A DNA stretch of 64,000 nt from Erwinia aphidicola (GTDB lineage Bacteria > Pseudomonadota > Gammaproteobacteria > Enterobacterales > Enterobacteriaceae), in the NCBI RefSeq assembly GCF_024169515.1, contig NZ_JAMKCQ010000001.1, forward strand, positions 4,464,001 to 4,528,000, in the 5' to 3' direction. The translations under genes and the position numbers were made by a program. Positions 1-9,209 of the stretch are shown here, in pieces (positions within the stretch are counted from its first letter, which is position 1; every line of letters begins with the position of its first letter). The notes beneath the pieces were generated by a model, which was not told the DNA's origin, did no database searches, and saw only the letters and a program-made list of their open reading frames with translations.

Positions 1-409
1 AACTCCTTGCCCTGTCTGAATCAGAAAATTATTCCCAGCCGCACCTTTAATATCTCAATATATCAGGCACTCCGGAATGATAAGGTCTTCTCGATATTAT
101 TTTTACGCGTTGAGTTTTAAGGAAAGTTGTTGCGGCAGACTAAATTTGACCATCTTAATAGTGATGCATCATCGGTTATTAATTTAAAACAGCTGCTATA
201 TGACCGGGCGTAGTTCAGCGTTAACATCGCTGAAAAAACCTATCACAACGATTGCGCAAAGCGATGGTGACTCTCATTCGCATATTTCATTACTTTCCTT
301 TTATCGGCGTAATCAACCCAATTCGCCTTGCCATGACCGGTCCAAGTATTGAACACAACGCCCAGTGGGTCATAGCCGATCCTGGCCCGCAACCCTGATG
401 TAATTGTGT
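1..409. other. no supported gene
   Basis: Nothing convincing is seen here. One plus-strand reading frame ends with TGA at 396-398 and could be read from an ATG at 333, but it has no Shine-Dalgarno sequence and is very short. The stretch may be the decayed end of a gene that lies left of the window. Confidence 0.4.
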
Positions 410-919
410 TTAGCCGTACTCAATAACAGTAAACCCTTCGTCATCTGTTGGTGCGGAGAAATAGCGCGTTATGATTTCGAATTGTTGATCGGTCGCGCTA
501 AAGTCGTGTACACCCTCTGCGTTTCGGGCATGCAATCGGGCTTTACAGACCTCATCAGAGACTTTCAGATAGTGCAGACGATGACTGGCACCTGACTCCT
601 TAACGATACTCATCATCCATTCACGATTTGTAGGTGTGTTGGCCGGAAAATCCAGAACGACGGATAAACCCGCTCTGAGTAACGATACGAGGTGGGGCTT
701 GATGGCGCTGCGGAGCTTCGAGGAACACTGCAAATAATCGGCTACTGAATGGATTTCATTGGCATAGAGCACCGCCAGCCACCGATCCTCACTGACGAGC
801 ACGGTGGCTGGCGAGGCAGCTAATTTCACGGATAGCGTGGATTTACCTGATGCAATTTTTCCACACAGCAGGTGCAGCGTGGGTTTTCCTGCTGTGGTGA
901 CCGTATTGCTATCCATCAT
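410..919 (-). CDS. small P-loop kinase-like ATP-binding protein (AAA_33 type)
   Basis: A 169-residue cytoplasmic protein. A clear Walker A motif (GKIASGKST, residues 20-28) sits right at the N-terminus, and a short Asp-containing strand (VVLDFP) lies mid-protein. This is the layout of the AAA_33/zeta-toxin/chloramphenicol-phosphotransferase-like family of small kinases, which phosphorylate small molecules; the substrate cannot be told. Two adjacent ATG codons begin the frame, with GAGG a few bases upstream, so the start is either 919 or 916. It is transcribed in the same direction as the MFS gene, whose stop is 43 bp upstream of this start. The family call rests on the motif and length only. 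Confidence 0.7.
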   Translation of the reverse strand: MMDSNTVTTAGKPTLHLLCGKIASGKSTLSVKLAASPATVLVSEDRWLAVLYANEIHSVADYLQCSSKLRSAIKPHLVSLLRAGLSVVLDFPANTPTNREWMMSIVKESGASHRLHYLKVSDEVCKARLHARNAEGVHDFSATDQQFEIITRYFSAPTDDEGFTVIEYG

Positions 920-962
920 TTACCTCACTAACAATTAATAGTAAGGCCCTCCTTACTGTCGC

Positions 963-2156
963 TTAACACTCACTGCATGGCTGCACGCTTCCCGCCTGCC
1001 AGACGGTACAGGCATACACCACCAGTCCGGTAACGCCCAGAATCACGCCCACATAGGCGGTCGCGATCCAGCCGTAGCCTAAAGAAACCGCCATGCCGCC
1101 CAGATAGGCGCCCATCGCGTTGGCAATATTCAGCGCGGAGTGATTCATTGCGGCAGCTAACGTCTGTGACTCTTTCGCCACGTCCATCAGGCGTATCTGC
1201 AGTGACGGCAGTAAAACCGACGAGGTGCCAATCAGGAAAGTCGCCAGCATCCCACCCGCGACCTGCGTTGCCAGCAGCGGGAAGACGATCATAATGCAAA
1301 TATTCCACAGCAGCGTCCAGCCTATCACCTTCAGCACGGTTTTATCCGCCAGCCGGCCACCCACCAGATTCCCGACAATCATCCCCAGGCCAAACGCGGC
1401 CATGGCCCACGGAATAAGCCGGGTGGACATGCCCGCCACGTGCATCAGGGTGGGTGCAATGTAGCTGAACACCGCAAACATCCCGCCAAAGCCGATCGCC
1501 CCCACCAGTAGGGTCAGCAGCACCTGGCTGTTTTTCAGCGCGCCCAGTTCACGCAACGGATGAGCATCGCTGTCTGCCGGTGTGGCAGGTACAAAGCGCA
1601 ATATCAGCATGCAGGTGACTAAGCCAATCACCCCGACAAACCCGAATACCACATGCCAGTTAAAGACTTGCCCTACCCACGATCCCAGCGGGACGCCAAT
1701 CAGCGTGGCGATGGTTAACCCCAGCATCAGGGCACTGAGCGCCCTGCCGCGCTTTCCTGCCGGAACCAGAGAAGCGGCCACCAGCGACGCTACGCCAAAA
1801 TAGGCACCGTGCGGTAAGCCCGTCAGGAAGCGGGCGATAATCAGGCCGTGATAGCTTCCCACCAGCGCACTGCCAACGTTGCCAATAAAAAACAGCGCCA
1901 TTAATGCCAGCAGCAGGTGTTTTCTCACCATCCGCGCCGCAATCACCGCAATAACCGGTGCGCCCACCACCACCCCAAGCGCATAGCTGGCAATCGCATT
2001 ACCGGCCTGCGGTTCAGTGATGTGAAAAGAGCTGGCGACGCCCGGTAATAATCCCATGATGATAAATTCGCCGGTGCCAATACCGAACCCACCCAACGCC
2101 AGCGCGAAGATAGCCCAGCGCGCCGCTGCGGCACTCAAAACATTCTGGTTTTGCAA
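963..2156 (-). CDS. MFS transporter, DHA1 drug/metabolite efflux type (YdhP/AraJ-like)
   Basis: A 397-residue inner-membrane protein with about 12 hydrophobic segments. The N-terminal GTGEFIIMGLLP stretch and the RFLTGLPHG loop are typical of the DHA1 subfamily containing AraJ, YdhP and NepI, which export small molecules by proton antiport. The start is a TTG at 2156-2154: a strong AAGGGGGAG Shine-Dalgarno sits about 5 bases upstream and no ATG or GTG lies nearby. Substrate unknown. The start region overlaps a near-palindromic TTTTGCAAAA box that recurs exactly 100 bp upstream, so a dedicated repressor is plausible, but no regulator gene is adjacent. Confidence 0.85.
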   Translation of the reverse strand: MQNQNVLSAAAARWAIFALALGGFGIGTGEFIIMGLLPGVASSFHITEPQAGNAIASYALGVVVGAPVIAVIAARMVRKHLLLALMALFFIGNVGSALVGSYHGLIIARFLTGLPHGAYFGVASLVAASLVPAGKRGRALSALMLGLTIATLIGVPLGSWVGQVFNWHVVFGFVGVIGLVTCMLILRFVPATPADSDAHPLRELGALKNSQVLLTLLVGAIGFGGMFAVFSYIAPTLMHVAGMSTRLIPWAMAAFGLGMIVGNLVGGRLADKTVLKVIGWTLLWNICIMIVFPLLATQVAGGMLATFLIGTSSVLLPSLQIRLMDVAKESQTLAAAMNHSALNIANAMGAYLGGMAVSLGYGWIATAYVGVILGVTGLVVYACTVWQAGSVQPCSEC

Positions 2157-2260
2157 AACTCCCCCTTACAGGTTTCAAATTTCAGTGGCTTAAAACCCTT
2201 GCAGGCAAAACCTGACAAGATTCTAAACTAATTTGAGCCACATCACAGTTTTACAAAACT
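2147..2260. promoter_or_regulatory. pair of near-palindromic boxes upstream of the MFS gene
   Basis: Two 14-bp boxes, GGTTTTGCAAAACT (2147-2160, over the TTG start) and AGTTTTACAAAACT (2247-2260), lie exactly 100 bp apart in the same register. Each is a near-perfect dyad. They could bind a dimeric regulator of the efflux gene. The rest of the gap 2157-2465 is AT-rich and holds no gene. Confidence 0.35.
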
Positions 2261-2465
2261 CAGGTTGATTTAAAACTAATCGATTGCTCTCCAATACAGT
2301 ATTGTCATCGATGATTTTCCTGCGCTGCAGGGGTTCCGCTGAGAAGCAGTTTGCCTTGACGCATAAAGCGGGATTTAGCGTCATGTTGAAATAGTAGAGG
2401 CCGCGAGGTGATCCCCCGCCTGTGTCCGGAGAACACCTGCATGCCCGCCTCCGGCGGCCTCGTTA

Positions 2466-3590
2466 TCACAGCTGCTTCGCATACAACCGATAGCGCTTAT
2501 AGGCAACCGCGCCGATACGCTCGAGGATATGGCGCATCCCGCTGTTGGACTCGAGGATCCACGACATCTCCAGCGCGTCGATCTTGCGTCTGGCAAAGGG
2601 ATCGCGCAACGCTTCAATCAGCAGCAGAGCAATAATCGGCCCGGTGCGGCTGGATTGATACTCCTGCACCACCCCCATTAACGGCACGCGTGCGGTGCGC
2701 ACCCCGCTCACTTTCAGGCGCCATAACAGTTTCGCCCAGCCAAAAGGCAGTAAGCGGCCGTTGAGATCGCGTATGGCCTCATTGAGGTTCGGTAAGCCGA
2801 CAATAAATGCGCAGGGTTTTGCGTCTATTTCAGCAATATAGATCATATCGTCTGGCACCAGATGCTTTAGCTGCTCTCCCATCACGGCAAATTCATGCTC
2901 GGTGAACGGCACAAACCCCCAGTTATTCTGCCAGCCTGAGTTGAAAATCTGCCGCATTATCTGCATCTCTTCAGCAAAGCGCTGGCGATTAATGCAGCGA
3001 ACGGTCACCTTTTTCCGCACTCTGTCCATCAGCTTCAGTAAAGGAGGGGGAAAATGAAGATCGCTGCGCTGCATCCAGTAGGCGAGCAGGTCAATGCCTT
3101 TACCATATCCCTGCTGCTCCAGCGCGCGGGCATAATAGGTTTTACCATGCGTCATCATGGCCGAAGGTGGTGTATTAAAGCCGTTAATCAACAAGCCACT
3201 CTCCTGATTGATATTGAGCCCAAAGGGGCCGGTTATTTTTCTGGCACCTTTGGATTTCAGCCAGCTTTCCGCTGCGCTAAACAGCGCGCTAAATACCTCC
3301 TGATCTTTAATCGCGTCAATCATGCCAAAATGGCCGGTATCCTCACCATAAAGTTCACGATGAAGCGTGTCTATTTGTGCCGTTATCCGGCCAACAATAA
3401 CATTGTTTTTCCTGGCCACCCATGCCTGCCATTCGATATGCTCATTGCCTGGATTTTTCTCAGAAAGATGCTCCATGCGCTCCATATATAATGGCGCTAT
3501 CCAGCCTGGATCGTCGTGATATAGCGTGGAGGGAAACGCAATGAAATTTTTAAGGCCCTGCTTATTAATGACTTTCTCGATGCGGATCAT
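2466..3590 (-). CDS. bcerS: bacterial ceramide synthase-like acyltransferase (bCerS family, GNAT-like)
   Basis: A 374-residue cytoplasmic protein from the family of the Caulobacter bCerS enzyme, which N-acylates a sphingoid base (or 3-oxo precursor) to give a (dihydro)ceramide. Visible hallmarks are a GNAT-like core with a VGRITAQID strand near residue 50, the conserved stretch GPFGLNINQESGLL around residue 130, the following NTPPSAMM, and a helical C-terminus. A GTG lies 6 bp upstream, but ATG at 3590 has AGGGTGG at better spacing. It is divergent from the acyl ligase, reductase, ACP and serine palmitoyltransferase genes, which is the set expected for ceramide synthesis. Family assignment is from remembered family features, not a search. 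Confidence 0.75.
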   Translation of the reverse strand: MIRIEKVINKQGLKNFIAFPSTLYHDDPGWIAPLYMERMEHLSEKNPGNEHIEWQAWVARKNNVIVGRITAQIDTLHRELYGEDTGHFGMIDAIKDQEVFSALFSAAESWLKSKGARKITGPFGLNINQESGLLINGFNTPPSAMMTHGKTYYARALEQQGYGKGIDLLAYWMQRSDLHFPPPLLKLMDRVRKKVTVRCINRQRFAEEMQIMRQIFNSGWQNNWGFVPFTEHEFAVMGEQLKHLVPDDMIYIAEIDAKPCAFIVGLPNLNEAIRDLNGRLLPFGWAKLLWRLKVSGVRTARVPLMGVVQEYQSSRTGPIIALLLIEALRDPFARRKIDALEMSWILESNSGMRHILERIGAVAYKRYRLYAKQL

Positions 3591-3963
3591 AACCACCCTG
3601 ACTTATTTCAATTGATGAAAGCACAGCAAGTATTTAAGAATTAACTTATCTGGCGCTGTATTAGCACCTACCCTCTGAGCCAGTGATGACGGAAATTAGC
3701 GGAATGAATCTGTTCATCTTTACCACTAGATGCGTTTAACACCCGCAATGTGGAATAAACCATACACTTTTTAAAAATGGCGCGTCATACTAACTCCCGC
3801 TATGTTTTTCATCGGGCATGAGGTTTTTATGCTAATCGTTTATCAAAATAAAACTGAACCATTTTTCACCCAACACCCTTACCGATATTTTTTCGCGTGA
3901 CGTTTAACAAAAAACAACCTCTACCCTGCGTATTTCTCGGAGTTATCTGGCGGTTTTTAATCA
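3591..3963. promoter_or_regulatory. divergent intergenic region of the sphingolipid locus, with a tiny ORF
   Basis: An AT-rich 373-bp gap between bcerS and the acyl-ligase gene must hold both promoters; I cannot place -35/-10 boxes with confidence. It includes a 23-codon ORF (3829-3900, plus strand, beginning MLIVYQNK) with GAGG seven bases before its ATG. It could be a leader peptide or chance. No large palindrome was seen. Confidence 0.35.
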
Positions 3964-5718
3964 ATGGCTTTATTGCAAATGTCTGAAACGAGTTCAATCC
4001 ATTCTCTTCCTATGCGCTATGCTGATTTCCCCACCTTAGCGGAAGCATTAAATTATGCTGCCAGCGGAAGCACGGGAATGAATTTCTACGATCGGCACAA
4101 TCAGCTCACTGCCGTGCTGGAGTACCGCACGTTGAAACAGCGTGCCCTGGCAATGGCTCAGCGGTTATTAGCGCTTAAGCTAAAAAAAGGTGACCGTGTC
4201 GCCCTGCTCGCTGAAACCTGCCCGGAGTTTGTCGAGGCATTCTTCGCCTGCCAGTATGCGGGGTTAGTGGCAGTACCGCTCGCTATCCCAATGGGGATCG
4301 GTCAGCGCGATGCTTATATCTCCAGGCTGCAGGGCTTAATGACAAATTGCCAGCCTGCGGTCATCGTGGGGAGTGAGGAGTGGTTACCCATCATCCGCTC
4401 CGCCAGCGTTAATAATCCGGGTATGCACATCCTTAGCCATCAGGCTTTGCACGCCTTACCCGCCGGGACAGCTGACATGCCCGCTTTATCGCCTGACGAT
4501 ATTGCCTATCTGCAGTACACCTCGGGCAGCACGCGTTTTCCGCGCGGTGTGATCATTACCCACCGCGCGGTGATGGCCAATCTGCAGGCCATCAGTCACG
4601 ACGGGATAAAACTGCGCGCCGGCGATCGCTGCGTTTCCTGGCTGCCGTTTTATCACGATATGGGGCTGGTTGGCTTTCTCCTGACGCCGTTAGCCACCCA
4701 GCTATCGGTGGATTACCTGCGCACGCAGGACTTCGCCATGCGCCCGATGCAGTGGCTGAAGCTGATTAGCAAAAACCGCTGCAGCGTCTCGGTTGCTCCG
4801 CCGTTCGGTTACGATCTCTGCCTGCGCCGCTGTAACGATCACGCGCTGGCTGACATCGATCTCTCCAGCTGGCGCGTGGCGGGCGTTGGCGCAGAAAGCA
4901 TTTCTGCCGAACAGCTGGCGCATTTTGCGCAGCACTTTAGCCAGGCCAATTTCGATAGCAACGCCTTTATGCCCTGCTACGGTTTGGCGGAAAACACCCT
5001 TGCCGTCTGCTTCTCACCAGCGGCCTCAGGGACGTTGACCGATTGTGTCGACCGTGCAATTCTCGAATATCACAGCCAGGCCGTCGCGCCTACGCGCAGC
5101 ACCAAAGCCACCTCGACCTTTGTTAACTGCGGCAAGGCGTTGCCGGGTCACCGTATTGAAGTGCGTAGCGAGGACGGCACGCCACTGCCTGAACGTCAGG
5201 TGGGGCATATCTGTATATCCGGTCCCAGCCTGATGAGCGGTTATTTTCAGGATGCCGCTTCGCAGCAGAAAATCCAGGCGAGCGGATGGATGGATACCGG
5301 TGACCTGGGCTATTTACACCTGGGTGACCTGTTTGTCACCGGGCGTAAAAAAGACCTGATCATCATTCGCGGCCGCAATATCTGGCCACAGGATATTGAG
5401 TATGTCGCTGAGCAGGAACCTGAGATTCATTCAGGTGATGCGATAGCCTTTGTCACCTCAGCCGGGCAGGATAAAGGAGCTCGCATTATCTTACAGATCC
5501 AGTGCAAAGTGAGATCGCAAGAGCGCCGGCAGCAGATCGTGCATTCACTGATGGCCCATATTCAAAGCGAGTTCGGCGTGACTGTGGATATCGAACTGCT
5601 GCCACCGCACAGTATCCCGCGCACCTCTTCAGGCAAACCCGCCCGTGCCGAAGCGAAGAAGCGTTACCTTAACGCCCTTGGCGTAGCGGTCCCTCCTCAA
5701 ACCGAGCTGGCAGGTTAG
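3964..5718 (+). CDS. fatty-acyl-AMP ligase / acyl-ACP synthetase of the ceramide pathway
   Basis: A 584-residue ANL-superfamily adenylating enzyme. The phosphate-binding loop LQYTSGSTRFPRG is at about 183-195, the FAAL-typical WLPFYHDMGL follows near residue 223, the hinge motif TGRKKDLIIIRGRN is at about 459-472, and a C-terminal catalytic Lys lies in SSGKPAR near 558. Such enzymes activate a fatty acid as acyl-AMP and load it on an acyl carrier protein or CoA. With acp, cerR and spt directly downstream it probably supplies the acyl chain for long-chain base or amide formation. Start ATG 3964 gives the full N-terminus; the next Met is 5 codons on. Its TAG stop overlaps the next GTG start by one base. 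Confidence 0.85.
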   Translation: MALLQMSETSSIHSLPMRYADFPTLAEALNYAASGSTGMNFYDRHNQLTAVLEYRTLKQRALAMAQRLLALKLKKGDRVALLAETCPEFVEAFFACQYAGLVAVPLAIPMGIGQRDAYISRLQGLMTNCQPAVIVGSEEWLPIIRSASVNNPGMHILSHQALHALPAGTADMPALSPDDIAYLQYTSGSTRFPRGVIITHRAVMANLQAISHDGIKLRAGDRCVSWLPFYHDMGLVGFLLTPLATQLSVDYLRTQDFAMRPMQWLKLISKNRCSVSVAPPFGYDLCLRRCNDHALADIDLSSWRVAGVGAESISAEQLAHFAQHFSQANFDSNAFMPCYGLAENTLAVCFSPAASGTLTDCVDRAILEYHSQAVAPTRSTKATSTFVNCGKALPGHRIEVRSEDGTPLPERQVGHICISGPSLMSGYFQDAASQQKIQASGWMDTGDLGYLHLGDLFVTGRKKDLIIIRGRNIWPQDIEYVAEQEPEIHSGDAIAFVTSAGQDKGARIILQIQCKVRSQERRQQIVHSLMAHIQSEFGVTVDIELLPPHSIPRTSSGKPARAEAKKRYLNALGVAVPPQTELAG

Positions 5719-6638
5719 TGAACAGGAGCACAGTCGTGGCCATAACCGGCGCAACCGGTTTTATCGGCCGGCATATTGCCGTCAATTTGCTGGCGCGCGG
5801 CTTTTCCCTCAGAGCACTGACGCGCCTCGCATCACGCCAGTCGATGAAAAATCTCCATTGGGTTGAGGGAGACTTGCAGCAGCCCGAATCTCTGGCAGAA
5901 CTGGTGAGCGGCGCAGACTGTGTCGTTCACTGTGCGGGCCAGGTGCGCGGACACAATGAAGCGGTTTTCACCCACTGCAATGTTGGCGGCAGCCTGAATC
6001 TGCTGCAGGCGGCAAAGGAGAGCGGCCGCTGCCAGCGCTTCTTATTTATCTCCTCTCTGGCCGCACGCCATCCCGACCTATCCTGGTATGCGAAGTCAAA
6101 ATTTGTCGCGGAACAGCAGTTAAGCGCCCAGGCGTCACCTGTTGCGCTGGGAATTTTTCGCCCCACGGCAGTGTACGGGCCGGGTGATAAAGAGTTAAAG
6201 CCAGTGCTTAGCTGGCTGCTACGCGGCGTACTGCCGCGCACGGGCGCGCCTGACGCCAGACTGTCGTTTCTTCACGTCAGTGATTTGGCTGAAGCGGTTG
6301 GCCAATGGCTCTGCGCCACAAACCCCTTACCTCAACCCTATGAACTCTGTGACGGGTTAAGTACGGGATATAGCTGGGAGAGCCTGCGCCTGATTGGCGC
6401 GCAGGTGCGACGCGGCCCGGTGCGCTTAATCGCTGTCCCGTTACCGCTACTGAAATGGCTTGCGGATATTAACGTGTTTGCCTGCCGTATTGCAGGTAAA
6501 GAACCGATGCTGACCCGGAGCAAAATCCAGGAGCTCAGCCATCACGACTGGTCGGCAAGCAACAAAAATTTATCTGAAGATATTGATTGGTTTCCAAAAA
6601 TCACTTTGCAGCATGCACTGCGTGAAGACTTGTTTTAA
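5718..6638 (+). CDS. cerR: NAD(P)-dependent epimerase/dehydratase, ceramide reductase-like (CerR)
   Basis: A 306-residue extended short-chain dehydrogenase. The Rossmann motif GATGFIG is at about residues 11-17 and the catalytic YAKSK (Tyr124, Lys128) is intact. In Caulobacter a relative (CerR) reduces the 3-oxo group of the oxidised ceramide, and the gene order ligase-cerR-acp-spt seen here is the same set. The GTG at 5718 overlaps the upstream stop. A second GTG at 5736 has a better Shine-Dalgarno (AGGAG, 7-base spacing) but would leave too little of the first beta strand, so I keep 5718. Function by context and family; the substrate is inferred. Confidence 0.78.
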   Translation: MNRSTVVAITGATGFIGRHIAVNLLARGFSLRALTRLASRQSMKNLHWVEGDLQQPESLAELVSGADCVVHCAGQVRGHNEAVFTHCNVGGSLNLLQAAKESGRCQRFLFISSLAARHPDLSWYAKSKFVAEQQLSAQASPVALGIFRPTAVYGPGDKELKPVLSWLLRGVLPRTGAPDARLSFLHVSDLAEAVGQWLCATNPLPQPYELCDGLSTGYSWESLRLIGAQVRRGPVRLIAVPLPLLKWLADINVFACRIAGKEPMLTRSKIQELSHHDWSASNKNLSEDIDWFPKITLQHALREDLF

Positions 6639-6667
6639 ACATCTGATAAAGGGAAGTGACGAGCGCT

Positions 6668-6928
6668 ATGATAAATCGAGAAGCGGTGATGGATTACATC
6701 CTCGCGTGTTTAGGCGGGATGGTCGCCAGTGAGGTAGAAATAAAGCCGGAAAGCGATCTGATTGATGAACTGGGCCTCGAGTCCATCAAGGTAATGGATC
6801 TGTTGATGATGCTGGAAGAGCGGTTTGATATCTCTATCCCGATAAATATCTTGCTGGATATCAGGACGCCAGCAGAGTTACGCGATGCACTGTTGCCACA
6901 GCTGGAGAAGAGTTATGGGCCTCTATGA
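6668..6928 (+). CDS. acyl carrier protein of the sphingolipid locus
   Basis: An 86-residue acidic helical protein. The 4'-phosphopantetheine attachment motif ELGLESIKVMDL carries the modifiable serine at residue 39, the normal ACP position. It likely carries the acyl chain made by the upstream acyl-AMP ligase and hands it to the serine palmitoyltransferase, whose gene start lies inside this one (14-bp overlap, a sign of translational coupling). A GTG at 6656 is in frame, but the AGGGAAG upstream sits too close to it, so ATG 6668 is preferred. It is distinct from housekeeping AcpP in sequence and context. Confidence 0.85.
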   Translation: MINREAVMDYILACLGGMVASEVEIKPESDLIDELGLESIKVMDLLMMLEERFDISIPINILLDIRTPAELRDALLPQLEKSYGPL

Positions 6929-8087
6929 TAAGTTCGCTCGCCTCGCTCGCCAGCGCGAACAGTTCCATCATTCGGGACTGACCCCATTCGGCACCTGTAT
7001 TGATGAAATCTACTCCGCCACCGAGGGGCGAATTGGCAATAATAAGGTGCTTTTGGCAGGCACCAACAACTACCTTGGCCTGACGTTTAATCAGCAGGCA
7101 ATAGCGGCGAGCCAGGCGGCAGTCGCCGCTCAGGGGACCGGCACCACCGGTTCACGCATGGCGAACGGCAGCTATGGCGCGCACCTTGCCCTGGAGCAGG
7201 AGCTGGCGCTATTTTTTGACCGCCCCAGCGCCATCGTATTCTCCACTGGCTATACCGCCAATCTGGGCATCATCAGCACGCTGGCCACCCCGGACGCCGT
7301 GGTGCTGCTGGATGCCGATAGCCATGCCAGTATCTATGATGCTTGTGCCATGGGTGGCGCCACGATTATCCGCTTTCGCCATAACGATGCCAGCGATCTG
7401 GAGCGCCGCATGCTACGCCTTGGCGAGCGCGCGCGTGAAGCCATTATTATTGTTGAAGGTATTTATAGCATGCTGGGTGATGTTGCCCCGCTGGCAGAAA
7501 TTGTCGACATCAAGCGGCGCCTTGGCGGCTACTTAATGGTGGATGAAGCGCACTCTTTCGGCGTGATGGGCGCCACCGGCCGCGGCCTGGCGGAACAGCT
7601 CGGCGTGGAACGGGATGTGGATATCATCGTAGGGACATTCAGTAAAAGCCTGGCATCCATCGGGGGATTTGCCGTCGGCGGCGCAGCCATGGAGGTTCTG
7701 CGCTATAGCAGCCGCCCATACATTTTCACCGCCTCGCCCTCCCCCTCCAGTATTGCCTCGGTGCGCTCCTCATTACGCACTATTGCGCAAAAACCCGAGC
7801 TGCGCCAAACGCTGTGGAGTAACGCCCACCGCCTTTATCACGGTCTTGCCGGGCTGGGGTATGAAATGGGGCCGCACATCAGCCCGGTGGTGCCGGTAAT
7901 GATTGGTTCGAAAGAGGACGGTTTACGCTTCTGGCGCGGGCTGATTGCACGCGGTGTCTATGTCAACCTGGTGTTACCGCCTGCCGCCCCCGCAGATATC
8001 ACCCTGCTGCGCTGCAGCGTGAATGCAGCCCACAGCGACCAACAGATTGATACCATCATTCAGGCCTTTGCCGAGCTGAAGCGCTAA
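6915..8087 (+). CDS. spt: serine palmitoyltransferase (PLP-dependent alpha-oxoamine synthase)
   Basis: A 390-residue fold-type I PLP enzyme of the alpha-oxoamine synthase family (serine palmitoyltransferase, 2-amino-3-ketobutyrate CoA ligase, BioF). The PLP lysine is Lys244 in GTFSKSLAS, the ring-stacking His137 is in DADSHAS, and Asp210/His213 lie in VDEAHSFG. Spt condenses serine with an acyl thioester to give 3-oxo-sphinganine, the first committed step of sphingolipid synthesis. I choose Spt over Kbl or BioF because of the acyl ligase, acp, CerR-like and bCerS-like neighbours and absence of tdh or bio genes. ATG 6915 has GGAGAAG at good spacing; an upstream in-frame start inside acp is not needed. 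Confidence 0.82.
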   Translation: MGLYDKFARLARQREQFHHSGLTPFGTCIDEIYSATEGRIGNNKVLLAGTNNYLGLTFNQQAIAASQAAVAAQGTGTTGSRMANGSYGAHLALEQELALFFDRPSAIVFSTGYTANLGIISTLATPDAVVLLDADSHASIYDACAMGGATIIRFRHNDASDLERRMLRLGERAREAIIIVEGIYSMLGDVAPLAEIVDIKRRLGGYLMVDEAHSFGVMGATGRGLAEQLGVERDVDIIVGTFSKSLASIGGFAVGGAAMEVLRYSSRPYIFTASPSPSSIASVRSSLRTIAQKPELRQTLWSNAHRLYHGLAGLGYEMGPHISPVVPVMIGSKEDGLRFWRGLIARGVYVNLVLPPAAPADITLLRCSVNAAHSDQQIDTIIQAFAELKR

Positions 8088-8129
8088 TTTTCCCGTCAAA
8101 GTGAGAGCAGATAAGCTGTTTGATCGCAG

Positions 8130-9209
8130 TCAGTGGCCTTTATCAAAGCGAGAAATCAGCAGCAAAGCACCCAGCATCAGCAGCCCTGGTACTGCCAGCG
8201 TGGTGAGCGGGGCATTCAGCGCCAGCAGCAGCCCGAGGTTAACGATTATCTGATAGCTGATGTAGGTGAGCAGCCCGACTATTACCCCCGAGGCTAATCG
8301 GCTGCCCAGCCCGGGCGAACGCGGCGCGCTAAACGTAAAGGGAACGGCGAGTAAAATCATGGCGAGGGTTAACAGCGGGCGCCCCAGCTTTTGCCAGAGC
8401 GCCATGCGGTACTCTGCCGAGGGCTGACCGCTATCATGCAGGTAGTGAATATACTGGCGCAGCTGGTGGATGGAAAAGCTACCGCCCGGCAGCGTGAGTT
8501 CGGCCAGGCTCATCCTGCTAAAGATCGAGCGCCAGCGCAGACTTTCTGTCGATGACAGGGTCTCTTTGCCGTTCTGCCAGCTCTTTAGCCTCACGCCGTG
8601 CAGGATCCAGCTGCCGTCTTTTAGTACCGTGGCTTTCGCGGCGAAAATATAGCTCGCCAGCGACAGGTCAGGAAGATAGTAAAATATCTCCACGCCCACG
8701 GGTTGCTGCCGGGCATCGAGGGTTTTCACTGTGGCAAATTCATTATCTTTCCTCGCCCACAGCGCGTTTCTCACCGCTGCGCTGTCAGGATCTTCAGCCA
8801 CGGCCGCCGCTTTCAGCTGCAAAGCACGCTGCTGTAGCGGTGAAGCCACCCACTCATCAAGCGCGGCCAAAGCCACCGTCAGCAGGATGCCAGCGGCCAG
8901 CGCGGCGAGAGAAATTTTGAAAATTGACCAACCCGCCACCCGCATCGCGGTGAGCTCCAGACTTTTTGATAATTGCCCCAGCCCGACAATGCCACCGATC
9001 AGCGCGATAAACGGTCCTAAATCAATCAGGCTTCTCGGCGATGTCATCAACACCACCAGCAGCGCCTGGGTCCAGCGGTAGCCACCCGGGCTGACGTCAT
9101 CAAGCTCGTTAATCAGGTTAAACGTGGTGAACAACGGCATTAACATGCCTGCGGCGGCGGCGAATCCGATAAAGATATGGCGAATTAAATAGCGGGTTAA
9201 CAGCGTCAT
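8130..9209 (-). CDS. LptG-like permease (YjgP/YjgQ family) paralog
   Basis: A 359-residue inner-membrane protein with the LptF/LptG layout: two N-terminal membrane helices, a helix pair around residues 90-115, a periplasmic beta-rich domain (about 120-265) and three C-terminal helices. LptF and LptG form the membrane part of the ABC exporter that moves lipopolysaccharide across the envelope. The housekeeping pair normally sits next to pepA, so this second pair beside ceramide genes probably moves another lipid; that is inference. Its ATG overlaps the stop of the LptF-like gene by four bases (ATGA). No ATPase gene is encoded here, so LptB could be shared. Confidence 0.75.
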   Translation of the reverse strand: MTLLTRYLIRHIFIGFAAAAGMLMPLFTTFNLINELDDVSPGGYRWTQALLVVLMTSPRSLIDLGPFIALIGGIVGLGQLSKSLELTAMRVAGWSIFKISLAALAAGILLTVALAALDEWVASPLQQRALQLKAAAVAEDPDSAAVRNALWARKDNEFATVKTLDARQQPVGVEIFYYLPDLSLASYIFAAKATVLKDGSWILHGVRLKSWQNGKETLSSTESLRWRSIFSRMSLAELTLPGGSFSIHQLRQYIHYLHDSGQPSAEYRMALWQKLGRPLLTLAMILLAVPFTFSAPRSPGLGSRLASGVIVGLLTYISYQIIVNLGLLLALNAPLTTLAVPGLLMLGALLLISRFDKGH

